Assembly: GCA_016125045.1 (NCBI GenBank)
Contig: WGML01000002.1
Coordinates: 434,001 to 498,000, forward strand
DNA: 64,000 nucleotides
Source: a bacterium
GTDB lineage: Bacteria; Pseudomonadota; Alphaproteobacteria; Caulobacterales; Hyphomonadaceae
Direction of reading: 5' to 3'
The position numbers and the translations under genes were made by a program. Below the pieces are notes generated by a model, which had not been told where the DNA came from, ran no database searches, and saw nothing but the letters and a program-made list of their open reading frames with translations. Positions 27,046 to 36,301 of the stretch are shown here, one piece after another; the stretch's first letter is position 1; each line of letters starts with the position of its first letter.

Positions 27046-28065
27046 TCAGAACAGACGCATGATCTTCATGACGGCGAGCGTTCCTCCGGCGACGCACGCC
27101 ATGATCAGGCAGACGACCGCGAACGCCATCGGGTTGGTTGCGGCTGGAATGCCGGCGACGTTCATGCCGAGGAGGCCGGTCAGGAAGGTCAGCGGCAGAA
27201 ACAGCGCCGATATGATCGCCATGACGAGCAGGCGTGCGTTGAGCTGCGACTGCCGCGCCGCCTCCCCCTGGTCCTGCAGCACGGCGGCGCGTTCGCGGAT
27301 CGAGTCCAGTTCCTCCGAGAGGCGCGTGACCCGGTCGCCGGATTCCTGCAGGCGCATCTCATCGTCGTCCGAAAGCAGCCGGCGGCCGACGCGCTGAAGC
27401 TGGGCCATGGCGTCACGTTGCGGCTGGATGTAGCGGCGCAGGATCAGCACCGTGCGGCGGAACTCCGACAGCGTCTTGGGCTCAAGCGCGCGGCTGCGGT
27501 CGAGCAATTCTTCCTCGAATTCGTCGACCTCCTCGCGAAGCTGGTCGACGAGCGGCTCGATCTTGTCGAGCAGGCCGGACGCGATCGCCACCAGCAGGGC
27601 GCCGGGTGATCTCGGGAGCTCTCCGGCGGCGGCGGATTCACGAATGGCGCTGATCGCCCGCACCGGATAGGAGCGCATCGACAGGACGACGCTCTCGTTC
27701 GCCCAGATCCGCACGGAGATCATGTCCTCCGGTTCGGCCCCGGGATTGTGGTTGACGCCGCGCAGATTGAGGAACACCCCGCCGTCGATCGTCGAACAGC
27801 GCGGGCGGGTTTCATCCTGAAGGAGCGCCGCGACGGCGGTTTCATCGAGCCCGCTCACGGTCTCGAGCCAGAGCTGGGTCTCGGCCGCGAGCCGGTTGAA
27901 GTGGAGCCACCGCCAGGACGCCGACGCTGAACCTGCCGCCGGTCGCCTCTCCGCCTCCGCCCAGTTGACGGGCGTGCAGCCGCTGTCGGAGATCTCGAAC
28001 CCGAAGAGGAAGGCGTCCTCGTTCGGCGGCGCTTCATTGTTGCGTTCGATCGGTGCGACGGTCAT
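27046..28065 (-). CDS. CorA/ZntB-family divalent cation transporter
   Basis: A 339-residue protein with a large cytoplasmic N-terminal domain, a long helix and two C-terminal membrane helices. The first membrane helix carries the signature LLGMNVAGIP (GMN), followed by MAFAVVCLIMACVAGGTLAVMKI. The N-terminal sequence (WRWLHFNRLAAETQLWL) is closer to ZntB than to CorA. ZntB mediates zinc transport; CorA moves magnesium. The metal is therefore not certain. Confidence 0.9.
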   Translation of the reverse strand: MTVAPIERNNEAPPNEDAFLFGFEISDSGCTPVNWAEAERRPAAGSASASWRWLHFNRLAAETQLWLETVSGLDETAVAALLQDETRPRCSTIDGGVFLNLRGVNHNPGAEPEDMISVRIWANESVVLSMRSYPVRAISAIRESAAAGELPRSPGALLVAIASGLLDKIEPLVDQLREEVDEFEEELLDRSRALEPKTLSEFRRTVLILRRYIQPQRDAMAQLQRVGRRLLSDDDEMRLQESGDRVTRLSEELDSIRERAAVLQDQGEAARQSQLNARLLVMAIISALFLPLTFLTGLLGMNVAGIPAATNPMAFAVVCLIMACVAGGTLAVMKIMRLF

Positions 28066-28164
28066 GGGCTCTGGTTCGGCGGACGCCGGAAGCCGGCGAA
28101 TGAGATCGTTCTAACGCCGCCGCCGGTCGCAGGAACAGAGGCGTGTGAGCAGAGGTCAACAGCT

Positions 28165-28920
28165 ATGACAGCTTCCGGCGACCCGCCCGAACGACGACGT
28201 CTCGATGTCGAGATCGTGCGGCGCGGGCTCGCATCGTCGCGGGCGCGGGCCCACGCCGCGATCGCCGGAGGCGGCGTCACGGTCGATGGGATCCCGGCGG
28301 CCAAACCCGGCGCGCTCGTATCGGATGGCGCGGAGATCGTGTACGAGGCCGACCACCCTTATGTGTCTCGCGGCGCGTTGAAGCTTGATCACGCGCTCAC
28401 CGCGTTCGGCGTCGCGCCGGATGGGCGCGTTTGCATCGATCTTGGCGCTTCGACGGGTGGGTTCACGCAGGTTCTGCTCGCGCGCGGCGCGCGGCGGGTC
28501 TATGCGGTCGATGTGGGGCGGGACCAGCTGGATGCGGAACTTCGCGCCGACCCCCGGGTCCGGTCGCTTGAGGGGATGGACGCCCGCGCGATCGATCTCG
28601 GCGGGGAGGCCGAACCGATCGGCCTTGTGGTGTGCGACCTCAGCTTCATCAGCCTTGCGAAGGCGATCGGGCCGGCGCTCAGGCTCGTTCAGGCGGGAGG
28701 TGATGTGGTCGCGCTGTTCAAGCCGCAGTTCGAGGTCGGTCGCAAGCATGTCGGCAAGGGCGGGATCGTGCGGGATGACGCGGCAAGCCTCGCCGCACGG
28801 CGGGCGCTGGAGGCGTTCTTGGCGGAGATCGGCTGGAGCGTGCTTGGCTGGACGCCGAGCCCGATTGCGGGCGGCGACGGCAATCGCGAATGGCTGGTCC
28901 ACGCGCGCCGAGCCGTTTGA
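28165..28920 (+). CDS. tlyA: TlyA-family rRNA 2'-O-methyltransferase (S4 + FtsJ-like)
   Basis: A 251-residue protein. An S4 RNA-binding domain (residues 7-67, RRLDVEIVRRGLASSRARAH and GGGVTVDGIPAAKPGALV) is followed by a Rossmann methyltransferase domain with the SAM motif CIDLGASTGGFTQVLL. The VCDLSFISL and ALFKPQFEVGRKHVGKGGIV segments complete the catalytic tetrad region. TlyA methylates C1409 of 16S and, in some forms, C1920 of 23S rRNA. In many alphaproteobacteria this gene follows dxs; here about 5.6 kb separates them. Confidence 0.93.
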   Translation: MTASGDPPERRRLDVEIVRRGLASSRARAHAAIAGGGVTVDGIPAAKPGALVSDGAEIVYEADHPYVSRGALKLDHALTAFGVAPDGRVCIDLGASTGGFTQVLLARGARRVYAVDVGRDQLDAELRADPRVRSLEGMDARAIDLGGEAEPIGLVVCDLSFISLAKAIGPALRLVQAGGDVVALFKPQFEVGRKHVGKGGIVRDDAASLAARRALEAFLAEIGWSVLGWTPSPIAGGDGNREWLVHARRAV

Positions 28921-29091
28921 TCCAATGGCGGGCGACTTGCCCGGCCCCTCGCGCGGCCCTCACGTTCGGGACGCAGCGTTCAGGACTTCGCGTCAGGAGT
29001 GTCGGGAGCAGCCCTTCCGCGGCGACGGGCTCGAGAGCCCGCCGCCGCTTCCGGCCAGGCCCTGGGTTGGGGGGACGGGCCTGAACATGAA

Positions 29092-29111
29092 AGGAACCGG
29101 CGAAGGTTCCT
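29092..29111. terminator. Weak hairpin between convergent tlyA and the glycine-zipper gene
   Basis: A seven-base stem AGGAACC/GGTTCCT with loop GGCGAA, followed by AATT. It sits between two convergent genes and could end transcription from either side. No long T-tract follows, so confidence is modest. Confidence 0.4.
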
Positions 29112-29724
29112 AATTCCTCACGTCCCAGTCGCTGTAATAGGCGTACCGGCACGCTTCGACTGGCTCGTGGATCTCCCTGCCGTCCGGCAGTCGGGTGATC
29201 CGGCGCGCATCAGCGCACTCGCGACCGGCATAGTCGTCAGAATACCGATAGTCCCGATGACGCCCGCCCGCAAGGTCGTCATGGCGATAGGTGTCGCGAC
29301 GACCTGTGGATTTCGTGCGGCGAAATGAACCAGGGTTGCGGTATTCGTAGTCGCTCGACCCATACGAATAATGTGGTTGGTAGGTTCCGTAACCACGCCC
29401 GCCATAATCCGGATAGGTCGGCGCGTAGGCGTAGTCGCGGTTGCCATAGCCAAACTCCTGGGCATTGCAGTTGACGTCGCCGCGGCCGATCTCCGAGCCG
29501 GCCAGCGCGCCGACCAGCGCCCCGAGGACCGCGCCCTCGTCTTTTGCGTTGCGAGCCGCGACGCCGTTGCCGAGCAGGCCGCCGACGACCCCGCCGAGCA
29601 CCGCGCCCGCGACCTGCTTGTCGCCGCGGATGTCACGACAGACATCGCGGTAGGACTGGGCTGCGGCTGGTAGGGTGAACGCCGCAGATGCGGCGGCGAG
29701 AACGAGGATGGCTTTCAGACGCAT
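29110..29724 (-). CDS. Exported glycine-zipper protein
   Basis: A 204-residue protein with a Sec signal peptide (MRLKAILVLAAASAAFTLPAAAQ). A glycine-zipper region follows (AGAVLGGVVGGLLGNGVAAR, then EGAVLGALVGALAGSEIGRG), like the 2TM Gly-zipper domains of outer-membrane or periplasmic proteins. The C-terminal half is Tyr/Gly/Asp-rich and ends with paired Cys (CADARRITRLPDGREIHE). The ATG at 29724 has GGAGG six bases upstream; the longer frame is unlikely. The function is unknown. It may be an envelope or surface-associated protein. Confidence 0.82.
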   Translation of the reverse strand: MRLKAILVLAAASAAFTLPAAAQSYRDVCRDIRGDKQVAGAVLGGVVGGLLGNGVAARNAKDEGAVLGALVGALAGSEIGRGDVNCNAQEFGYGNRDYAYAPTYPDYGGRGYGTYQPHYSYGSSDYEYRNPGSFRRTKSTGRRDTYRHDDLAGGRHRDYRYSDDYAGRECADARRITRLPDGREIHEPVEACRYAYYSDWDVRN

Positions 29725-29839
29725 GGGCTGCCTCCGTTGAACTACTGGCGGACGATCCGACGCGACCACAATGGCGGAGCGTCGCTGAACGAGACATGAA
29801 GCGCCGGTTCAGTGAACAGGCGCCGACCTTCGCGCGGGC

Positions 29840-30949
29840 TCAGGCGTCCGCGCCGGTCTGTCCTCGATGGCGCAGCTTGTGGTCGGCGAGCACGGCGGCG
29901 AGCATCGCCTCGGCCACGGGCGCCGCGCGTATCCCGACGCACGGGTCGTGGCGGCCTGTCGTGCGGACGTCGACGTCGGCGCCTGCGCGGTCCACCGACT
30001 TGCGCGGGATCAGGATCGAGGAGGTCGGCTTGACCGCGAGCCGCGCCACCACGGGCTGGCCGGTGGAGATGCCGCCCAGCACTCCGCCGTTATTGTTCGA
30101 CAGGAAGCTGACGTCGTTGCCGTCGCGGCGCATTTCGTCGGCGTTCTCTTCCCCCCGCAGCGCCGCCGATGCGAACCCTGCCCCGATCTCTACGCCCTTC
30201 ACCGCATTGATGGACATCAGGGCGGCGGCGATGTCGGCGTCGAGCTTGCCATAGACGGGCGCGCCCCAGCCGGCAGGGACGCCGGTGGCTTCGACCTCGA
30301 CGATCGCACCGACGGAGGAGCCGGATTTCCGGGTGTCGTCGAGGAAAGTCTCCCACAGCGAGACGACGCCGGCGTCCGGCGCCCAGAACGGGTTGCGCGC
30401 GCACTCCTCCCAGTCCCAGCGCGACCGGTCGATCGCGTGCGGACCGATCTGCACCAGCGCGGCGCGGATGGAGACGCCGGGCCCGAGAATCTTCCGCGCG
30501 ACCGCGCCTGCAGCAACCCGCGCCGCGGTCTCGCGAGCTGATGACCTGCCGCCGCCCCGGGGATCGCGCAGGCCATATTTCCGATCGTAGGTGAAGTCGG
30601 CGTGGCCGGGGCGATAGCTCTCGGCGATTGCGCTGTAGTCCTTTGATTTCTGGTCCTTGTTTTCGATCATCAGCGCGATCGGCGTGCCGGTGGTGACCGG
30701 TCCGCCATGCTCGGCGCGGATACGGTCATCTTCATAGACACCGGACAGAATCCGCACCTCGTCCGGCTCCTGGCGCTGCGTGACGAAGCGGGAGGTTCCC
30801 GGCCGGCGGCGGTCAAGCCATGGCTGGATGTCCGCCTCGCTGAGGGGCAGGCCCGGCGGGCATCCGTCGATCACGCAGCCAAGCGCGGGGCCGTGGCTCT
30901 CTCCCCAGGTGGTGACGCGGAAAAGGTGTCCGTAGGTGTTGTGCGACAT
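29840..30949 (-). CDS. aroC: Chorismate synthase
   Basis: AroC converts EPSP to chorismate using reduced FMN, the last step of the common aromatic pathway. It has 369 residues, full length. The three family signatures are visible: [18 protein letters not shown] at the N-terminus, [25 protein letters not shown] in two parts, and [20 protein letters not shown] near the C-terminus. It is a single-gene unit here, with no other aro genes nearby. Confidence 0.96.
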   Translation of the reverse strand: MSHNTYGHLFRVTTWGESHGPALGCVIDGCPPGLPLSEADIQPWLDRRRPGTSRFVTQRQEPDEVRILSGVYEDDRIRAEHGGPVTTGTPIALMIENKDQKSKDYSAIAESYRPGHADFTYDRKYGLRDPRGGGRSSARETAARVAAGAVARKILGPGVSIRAALVQIGPHAIDRSRWDWEECARNPFWAPDAGVVSLWETFLDDTRKSGSSVGAIVEVEATGVPAGWGAPVYGKLDADIAAALMSINAVKGVEIGAGFASAALRGEENADEMRRDGNDVSFLSNNNGGVLGGISTGQPVVARLAVKPTSSILIPRKSVDRAGADVDVRTTGRHDPCVGIRAAPVAEAMLAAVLADHKLRHRGQTGADA

Positions 30950-31063
30950 GGCACTGAGTTGAACCTCAATCCCGCGGGATTTAACAGCCCCTGTGCGGAA
31001 ATGACCGAGCGTCAGGAATGGGTCTCAGGCGCGTTCGGGACGCGGTTCGGACCGGGCGGCGTC

Positions 31064-32245
31064 TCACTCGTTTCGATCGATCCCGCGAGCCTCGGTCGCC
31101 GGGACCACCGACGGCGGAGCACGTCCTACATAGCGTGCGCGAGGCCGGATCGGTTGGCCGGTTTCGATCTGCTCCATAGCGTGACCCATCCATCCCACGG
31201 ACCGGCCGATGGCGAAGACAAGAAACGCCGCATCGGGGGAGAGCGGCGCGGTGAGTGCGAAGGCGGCGATCGCGAAGTCGACATTCGGGTGTTCTCCGAC
31301 GCTGTCGACGACGATGCGTTCAAGTTCCCTGATGCTGTCCGGGATGTCGAGGCGGGCGAGGAGCGATGCGGCGCGCGGGTCGCCCGCTGGATAAAGCGGG
31401 TGGCCGACCCCAGGCAAGCTGCGCCCTTCATCGAGTCGGGCGCGCACGGCTGCCTGCGCGCCCACGCGTCCGGCCTCCTTGAGGAAGGCGATCGTCGGCA
31501 CGACCGCGCCGCCGTGCAGAGGTCCGGTGAGGGTCGACAAACCGGCGAGGGCGCATGCAGCCAGCGAGGCGCCGGTGGACGCCGCGACGCGAGCGGCGAA
31601 GGTCGAGGGGTTGAGTTCGTGATCCATAAGGAGGACGAGCGCCCGTCGGACCGTGTCGGCGTCGGTTCCGCTCAACGACCAGGCCGTGGCGAGCCGCTCA
31701 TGTATCGGCGCGCTGGATGATGCGCCCGCCGCCTGGTTTGCGAGATCGCTGAGGATAGACCCGGCTTCGACGGCGAGCGATCGGACTGGCCGACCGCGCG
31801 CGGAGGCGTCGGCTGAGGCCCTGCGCGCGAGCATGTTGAACATCCGGTCGCGGCCCGATCCCGAAGGCGAAGGCGCCACGCTTTGCGGGTCGGCGGCAAA
31901 CGGTGCTTTCCAGAAGAGGGCCGCCGCCGCTTCGAGAGTTGAGGTCTCCGACAGCTCGATCGCGTCGACGCCGCGATAGTAGAGGCGCCCCTTCAAGACC
32001 GTGGTCAGCGATGACGACAGCAGGGGTTCGCCCCAAGCGATCGCTTCCCTGGCCACGTCTGACGCGCTTCGCGGCCCGGACCGGCGCACGACCAGACGCT
32101 GGACATCGTCGAGACTGTAGAGCGACCGGCGCGAATCCGCAGGGTCGGTGCGCGCTTCGATCCGTCCCCGGCTGACATAGGCGTAAAGCGTTTGACGACG
32201 AACGCCGAGCCGGCTGAGGGCGTCTTCCGCGGTGATCCAGGACAT
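31064..32245 (-). CDS. Citrate synthase-like protein with N-terminal helix-turn-helix
   Basis: A 393-residue protein. Residues 1-55 form an excisionase/MerR-like winged helix-turn-helix (TAEDALSRLGVRRQTLYAYV, SRGRIEA, SLDDVQRL). The remainder is a citrate synthase fold with DHELNPSTFAAR, GPLHGGAV and GVGHPLYPAGDPRA. The third motif differs from the usual GHRVYK at the citrate-binding arginine, as is common in this group. Such fusions are plausible autoregulators. It is divergent from a second citrate synthase with 93 bp between them. Confidence 0.88.
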   Translation of the reverse strand: MSWITAEDALSRLGVRRQTLYAYVSRGRIEARTDPADSRRSLYSLDDVQRLVVRRSGPRSASDVAREAIAWGEPLLSSSLTTVLKGRLYYRGVDAIELSETSTLEAAAALFWKAPFAADPQSVAPSPSGSGRDRMFNMLARRASADASARGRPVRSLAVEAGSILSDLANQAAGASSSAPIHERLATAWSLSGTDADTVRRALVLLMDHELNPSTFAARVAASTGASLAACALAGLSTLTGPLHGGAVVPTIAFLKEAGRVGAQAAVRARLDEGRSLPGVGHPLYPAGDPRAASLLARLDIPDSIRELERIVVDSVGEHPNVDFAIAAFALTAPLSPDAAFLVFAIGRSVGWMGHAMEQIETGQPIRPRARYVGRAPPSVVPATEARGIDRNE

Positions 32246-32250
32246 GGGAC

Positions 32251-32294
32251 CTTTTAATATTGATTATATTGATCAAGATTGACGATACATTGAT
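32251..32294. promoter_or_regulatory. Operator-like ATTGAT repeats between divergent citrate synthase genes
   Basis: Four copies of ATTGA(T/C) start at 32259, 32268, 32278 and 32289, so they are spaced 9-11 bp, about one helical turn. A TTGATCAA palindrome lies at 32269-32276. The AT-rich patch contains TATAAT on the minus strand (32268-32263), 18 bases upstream of the HTH-citrate synthase start. It also contains a plus-strand TTGACG/TCTTAT pair (32279-32284 and 32302-32307, spacer 17). The repeats therefore overlap both promoters. Confidence 0.55.
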
Positions 32295-32338
32295 CCGGAA
32301 CTCTTATCCATCCCGCCTTTGCATGGAGTGCGACCGAG

Positions 32339-33421
32339 ATGAGCGGACTGGACGACGTGGTTGCGGCGGAAACAGAAATGTCCTCCGTCGACGGAGCGAA
32401 CGGCCGGCTGATCATTCGCGGCTACTCGCTCGAACAGCTCGCCGGCGAGGTTCCGTTTGAAAGCGTGTGCCAGATGTTGTTCGAGGGGTGCTTCGACAAC
32501 CTGCCGGCGCCCGATGGTTTTCACGCCGCACTCGGAGCGGCGCGAGCGCGGGTCGCCGAACGCGTCTTCGGGGTTGACGCCGACATCGCGCGTCTGCCCC
32601 CGATGGACGCGGTACGCGCGCTCGTCGCAAGGTTCGACGACGACGATACGCTCGACAACGCCCTAATGTTGCTTGCGGCGCAAGGCGTGCTCTTGCCGGC
32701 GGTGCTCCGCATCAGAAAGGGCGAGCAGCCGATCGCGCCCGATGAAACGCTCGGGCATGCGGCGGACATGTTGCGGATGCTGGGCGCCGACGCTTCGCCC
32801 GAGGCCGCCGCGGCGCTCGATGTGTATCTGGTGACGGTTTCTGACCATGGGCTCAATGCGTCGACCTTCGCCGCGCGTGTCGTCGCATCGACCTGGGCGG
32901 GCCTGACCTCCTCGGTTCTGGCGGGTCTCAGCGCGCTCAAGGGCCCGCTCCACGGCGGCGCCCCCGGCCCAGTGATCACGATGCTGGACGGCATAGGGGA
33001 AGCGGGGAACGCAGTCGCGTGGATCGAGGAGGCGCTGGATCGCGGCGACCGTTTGATGGGGTTTGGACACCGCATCTACAAGGTTCGCGATCCGCGCGCG
33101 AACGCGCTGAAGCGGGCGGTGGCGCGTCTCGCCGCCGGCTCGCCAGCCGGGCTCGGACGGCTCGAGTTGGCGGAGGCCGTCGAATTGGCCGCGCTGGACG
33201 TTCTGCATCGCCGCAAGCCGGACCTTGCGCTTGACGTGAATGTCGAGTTCTACACGGCCCTTCTGCTCGAGCGGCTCGGGTTTCCGCCGGACGCCTTCAC
33301 GGCGGTGTTCGCGGCGGGTCGGACCGCCGGGTGGATTGCGCATGCGAGGGAGCAGCGGCTGAAGGGGCGGCTCATCCGGCCGGCGTCCCGCTATGTGGGG
33401 CCGGCGGTTCGGGCCGCGTGA
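32339..33421 (+). CDS. Citrate synthase / 2-methylcitrate synthase-like enzyme
   Basis: A 360-residue short-form citrate synthase that condenses acetyl-CoA (or propionyl-CoA) with oxaloacetate. The active-site elements are present: SDHGLNASTFAARV, GPLHGGAPGPV, the canonical GFGHRIYKVRDPRA and the catalytic aspartate in DLALDVNVEF. Unlike its divergent partner it has no HTH domain and keeps the citrate-binding arginine. Whether it is the main TCA enzyme or a methylcitrate enzyme is not decided by sequence. Confidence 0.88.
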   Translation: MSGLDDVVAAETEMSSVDGANGRLIIRGYSLEQLAGEVPFESVCQMLFEGCFDNLPAPDGFHAALGAARARVAERVFGVDADIARLPPMDAVRALVARFDDDDTLDNALMLLAAQGVLLPAVLRIRKGEQPIAPDETLGHAADMLRMLGADASPEAAAALDVYLVTVSDHGLNASTFAARVVASTWAGLTSSVLAGLSALKGPLHGGAPGPVITMLDGIGEAGNAVAWIEEALDRGDRLMGFGHRIYKVRDPRANALKRAVARLAAGSPAGLGRLELAEAVELAALDVLHRRKPDLALDVNVEFYTALLLERLGFPPDAFTAVFAAGRTAGWIAHAREQRLKGRLIRPASRYVGPAVRAA

Positions 33422-33541
33422 CGGTCGCTCCGCTTCGGCGCAGTCGACGGCGCCGGTTGGTCGGTTTCGCCGAGCGGGGATTGGACTTGTTGGCGGCGGC
33501 GCGCGTACAACACCTGAAGACACCGCCCGTCCGGAGCTCCA

Positions 33542-34231
33542 ATGGTCAAGCGCGAGCCGTCCAAATCTGGTTTGATCCCGCCGACCCCGACGGCGGCCGA
33601 ATACGCCGACGCCGTGTCCGCCGCGCCGGATGACGCCGGCTGGTTCACGCGCGATGACCCCACGGCGCTGTTCGCCGAATGGCTCGACGAGGCGCGGACG
33701 CGCGAACCGAATGATGCAAACGCGATGGCGCTCGCGACCGCCGACGAAACCGGCGCGCCGGACGTGCGCATGGTGTTGCTGAAGGACGTGTCGGCGGCCG
33801 GCTTCACTTTCTACTCGAACTCGGAAAGCCGCAAAGGCCGTCAACTGGCGGCGAACCCGCAGGCGGCCTTGTGCTTTCACTGGAAGAGCCTGCGCCGGCA
33901 GGTGCGGGTGTCCGGTCCGGTGTCGCCCGCGTCGGACGAGGCGGCGGACGCCTATTTCGCCTCCCGCGCCAAGGACAGCCAGATCGGCGCCTGGGCGTCG
34001 CTGCAGTCGCGACCCATGGAGGGGCGGTTCGAGCTTGAGAAGCGGATCGCGGAGTACGCGCTGCGCTATGGCCTCAAGGCGACGCCCCGGCCGGAGGTGT
34101 GGCGCGGCTATGTGGTTGCGCCCCTGCGGATCGAATTCTGGCGGGACCGTCCGTTCCGGCTGCATGACCGGCTTGAATTCATTCGGGAGACGCCGGCCGC
34201 CGGCTGGACGCGGCGACGGCTTTATCCTTGA
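33542..34231 (+). CDS. pdxH: Pyridoxamine 5'-phosphate oxidase
   Basis: PdxH oxidises pyridoxine or pyridoxamine 5'-phosphate to pyridoxal phosphate with FMN. At 229 residues it is normal length. Key segments are [53 protein letters not shown], and the C-terminal [11 protein letters not shown] and RRRLYP, which bind phosphate and FMN. GGAG lies just upstream of the ATG. It is monocistronic in appearance. Confidence 0.95.
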   Translation: MVKREPSKSGLIPPTPTAAEYADAVSAAPDDAGWFTRDDPTALFAEWLDEARTREPNDANAMALATADETGAPDVRMVLLKDVSAAGFTFYSNSESRKGRQLAANPQAALCFHWKSLRRQVRVSGPVSPASDEAADAYFASRAKDSQIGAWASLQSRPMEGRFELEKRIAEYALRYGLKATPRPEVWRGYVVAPLRIEFWRDRPFRLHDRLEFIRETPAAGWTRRRLYP

Positions 34232-34378
34232 GACGGCGCCCAATCGGCGGGCGGCGGGGCGCGATCGGGCGACCTGCCGGGCCGCTGCGCTCGCGCGCCT
34301 CAGGTGTGCGGACTAGGATTGTGCGCTCAGCCCGCCCCCGCCATCCCGTCCACGCCGACGGAGAGGAGCCCCCCGCCG

Positions 34379-35125
34379 ATGCGCCTTGTGACCTGGAACA
34401 TGGCCGGCCACAAGCCGGACAGCCCGCACGCGATCGAAGCCATGGCCCGGATCGCGGAGCTTGCGCCGGACATCGTCTGCCTGACGGATGCGCATGAAGG
34501 GTCGACGGCGCCGCTCGGCGGCTATCGCGCGTCGGATATCGGCGCGGTGTGGGGCGCGGACGCGGCGAGTGCCCGCAAGGTGGTGATCTGGAGCCGGACG
34601 CCGCTTGAGGAGATCGAACGCGATGACGCACTGTCGCGGCTCGGCGGTCTGGTGAGCGGGCTCACCCAAACACCGCTTGGAACGGTGCGCCTGATCGGCG
34701 TTTGCCTGCCGCACCATATGGCGTGGCGGCCGGAGCCGGGATCCGACGAGGCGCCGTCAAGCCGTCCGGCGCCGTGGACGTTGCATGTCAGCTATCTTGA
34801 GCGGCTGCAGGAGGTGCTGGCGGCGATGCGCGCGGGGCCGCCCTCGGTGATCGCGGGTGCGTTCAACCAGTTCCTGCCGCTCGTCTGGGGGAGCTGGGCG
34901 GCGCACCATGCGCTGAAGGCGGCCCTCGGCCCATTCGGCGTCGTGACCTCGGGCGATCTTGCGCCGATGCGGGAGCCGACCGTCAATCATGTGGCGATCG
35001 ATCTTGATCTTCGCGCGGACGCGGTCATGGGGATCGACCGGATGTCGGCGGACGGCGAGGCGCTGACCGACCATGCGGGCGCGGCAGTCGATCTCGTGGC
35101 CGGAGGAATCCAGATCATTGATTGA
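34379..35125 (+). CDS. Endonuclease/exonuclease/phosphatase family protein
   Basis: A 248-residue protein of the EEP fold. It starts RLVTWNMAG (the WN motif), has GAFNQF in place of the usual GDFN, NHVAIDLDL, and ends with TDHAGAAVDL. The GDFN aspartate is replaced by alanine (GAFN), a key change because that Asp normally positions the metal. The GAGAGGAG upstream of the ATG supports this start. The enzyme activity is therefore uncertain; it may act on a non-DNA substrate or be inactive. Confidence 0.7.
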   Translation: MRLVTWNMAGHKPDSPHAIEAMARIAELAPDIVCLTDAHEGSTAPLGGYRASDIGAVWGADAASARKVVIWSRTPLEEIERDDALSRLGGLVSGLTQTPLGTVRLIGVCLPHHMAWRPEPGSDEAPSSRPAPWTLHVSYLERLQEVLAAMRAGPPSVIAGAFNQFLPLVWGSWAAHHALKAALGPFGVVTSGDLAPMREPTVNHVAIDLDLRADAVMGIDRMSADGEALTDHAGAAVDLVAGGIQIID

Positions 35126-35293
35126 AGCCGATTTGTCCCGCGTCCACCCCTTGGCGAGCGGGTGCGGCTCATGGCACGCTTCGGGTCAGAACGCCGGCGC
35201 CAGACCGGCGCGACCCGCGTCCCCGGTCGGTGGCGCGACAGCGAGCCGCTCGCGCGACGACGGGAGCGGGATCGACACGGGAGGTTTGACGCG

Positions 35294-36265
35294 ATGAAAA
35301 CCGCCAAGCGGCTTCTGGTCGCGATGATGCTCACCATGACGTCGGAGGGTGTGGTCGCCCAAACGCCTGCGCCAGAGAGCGCCGAGGCGTCAACCGCCAA
35401 ACCCTGGCATGTGTCGAAATACGGCCCGGCGGACAGGATCGGCGCGGCGAACAATCTCTCGCCCGAGACGACCCGTCGCGCGGCGCGGCTCGTGAAGACC
35501 GGCAAGACCTATGAGCTCGGCGTGAAGACCGGACCCTCCACCCCCGCCTTCGGCAACAGCCGGACCTACACGGTCGAGCGCCTCTACAATGGCGACCCCA
35601 CCCGGCATGACGGGTCGGACCGGGTGACGGCGTTCGACGAACGGGTCACCACCTCGATGGGCATCGGCACCCAGATCGACGGGCTCGCGCATCTCGGCGT
35701 CGACAACCACGCCTATAACGGGGTGACGGCCGAGGAGCTCTCGAAATCCTTCGCGCTTCATACGGCCGACATTCCGCCTTTCGTGACGCGCGGCGTGCTG
35801 ATCGACATGGCGCGGCACTTCGAGGTCGAGGCGCTCAGCGCTGGGCAGGCGTTCAACGAGGCGGAGATCAAGGCGGCCGCGGCGGCGCAGGGCGTGAAAA
35901 TCCGCAAGGGCGATGTGGTGCTGTTCCACACCGGCTGGATGGGCGCGAAGATGGCGAGCGCGCCGGATGAGTTCCGCTCCCGCCAGCCGGGGCTCGGCGA
36001 AGGCGGCGCGATCTATCTCGCCGGGCTTGGCGTCGTCGCGGTGGGGGCCGACACGGTGGCGCTGGAGGCGATCCCCTTCGAGGACCCGGCCAAAGTCTTC
36101 GTCGTGCACCAGACGCTGCTCGCCAAGACCGGCGTCTACATTCTTGAGACGGTCGACACGCGGGAGCTGGCGAAGGATCGGGCGAAGGAGTTCATGTTCG
36201 TCGCGGCGGCCCCGCGCTTTGAGGGCACGGTGCAGATCGTCGTCAATCCGGTGGCGATCCGTTAG
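35294..36265 (+). CDS. Exported cyclase-family protein (kynurenine formamidase-like)
   Basis: A 323-residue protein with a signal peptide (MKTAKRLLVAMMLTMTSEGVVAQ). It belongs to the PF04199 cyclase family, seen from VTTSMGIGTQIDGLAHLGVD (the HxGTHxDxxxH motif in a variant form), DMARHFEVEALSAGQAF, RKGDVVLFHTGW and GAIYLAGLGVVAVGADT. Classical members include kynurenine formamidase and isatin hydrolase and bind metal. The first His of the motif is missing here. GGGAGG is well placed ahead of the ATG at 35294. Confidence 0.8.
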   Translation: MKTAKRLLVAMMLTMTSEGVVAQTPAPESAEASTAKPWHVSKYGPADRIGAANNLSPETTRRAARLVKTGKTYELGVKTGPSTPAFGNSRTYTVERLYNGDPTRHDGSDRVTAFDERVTTSMGIGTQIDGLAHLGVDNHAYNGVTAEELSKSFALHTADIPPFVTRGVLIDMARHFEVEALSAGQAFNEAEIKAAAAAQGVKIRKGDVVLFHTGWMGAKMASAPDEFRSRQPGLGEGGAIYLAGLGVVAVGADTVALEAIPFEDPAKVFVVHQTLLAKTGVYILETVDTRELAKDRAKEFMFVAAAPRFEGTVQIVVNPVAIR

Positions 36266-36301
36266 CGCTCGCATGGGGTCGCGCGCGCCGGGGCCGCAGG
36301 C

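Noticed and set aside
28999-29328. Open frame of 109 codons crossing the tlyA/glycine-zipper junction
   Set aside because: It is antisense to the end of the glycine-zipper gene and shows no family match or ribosome-binding site.
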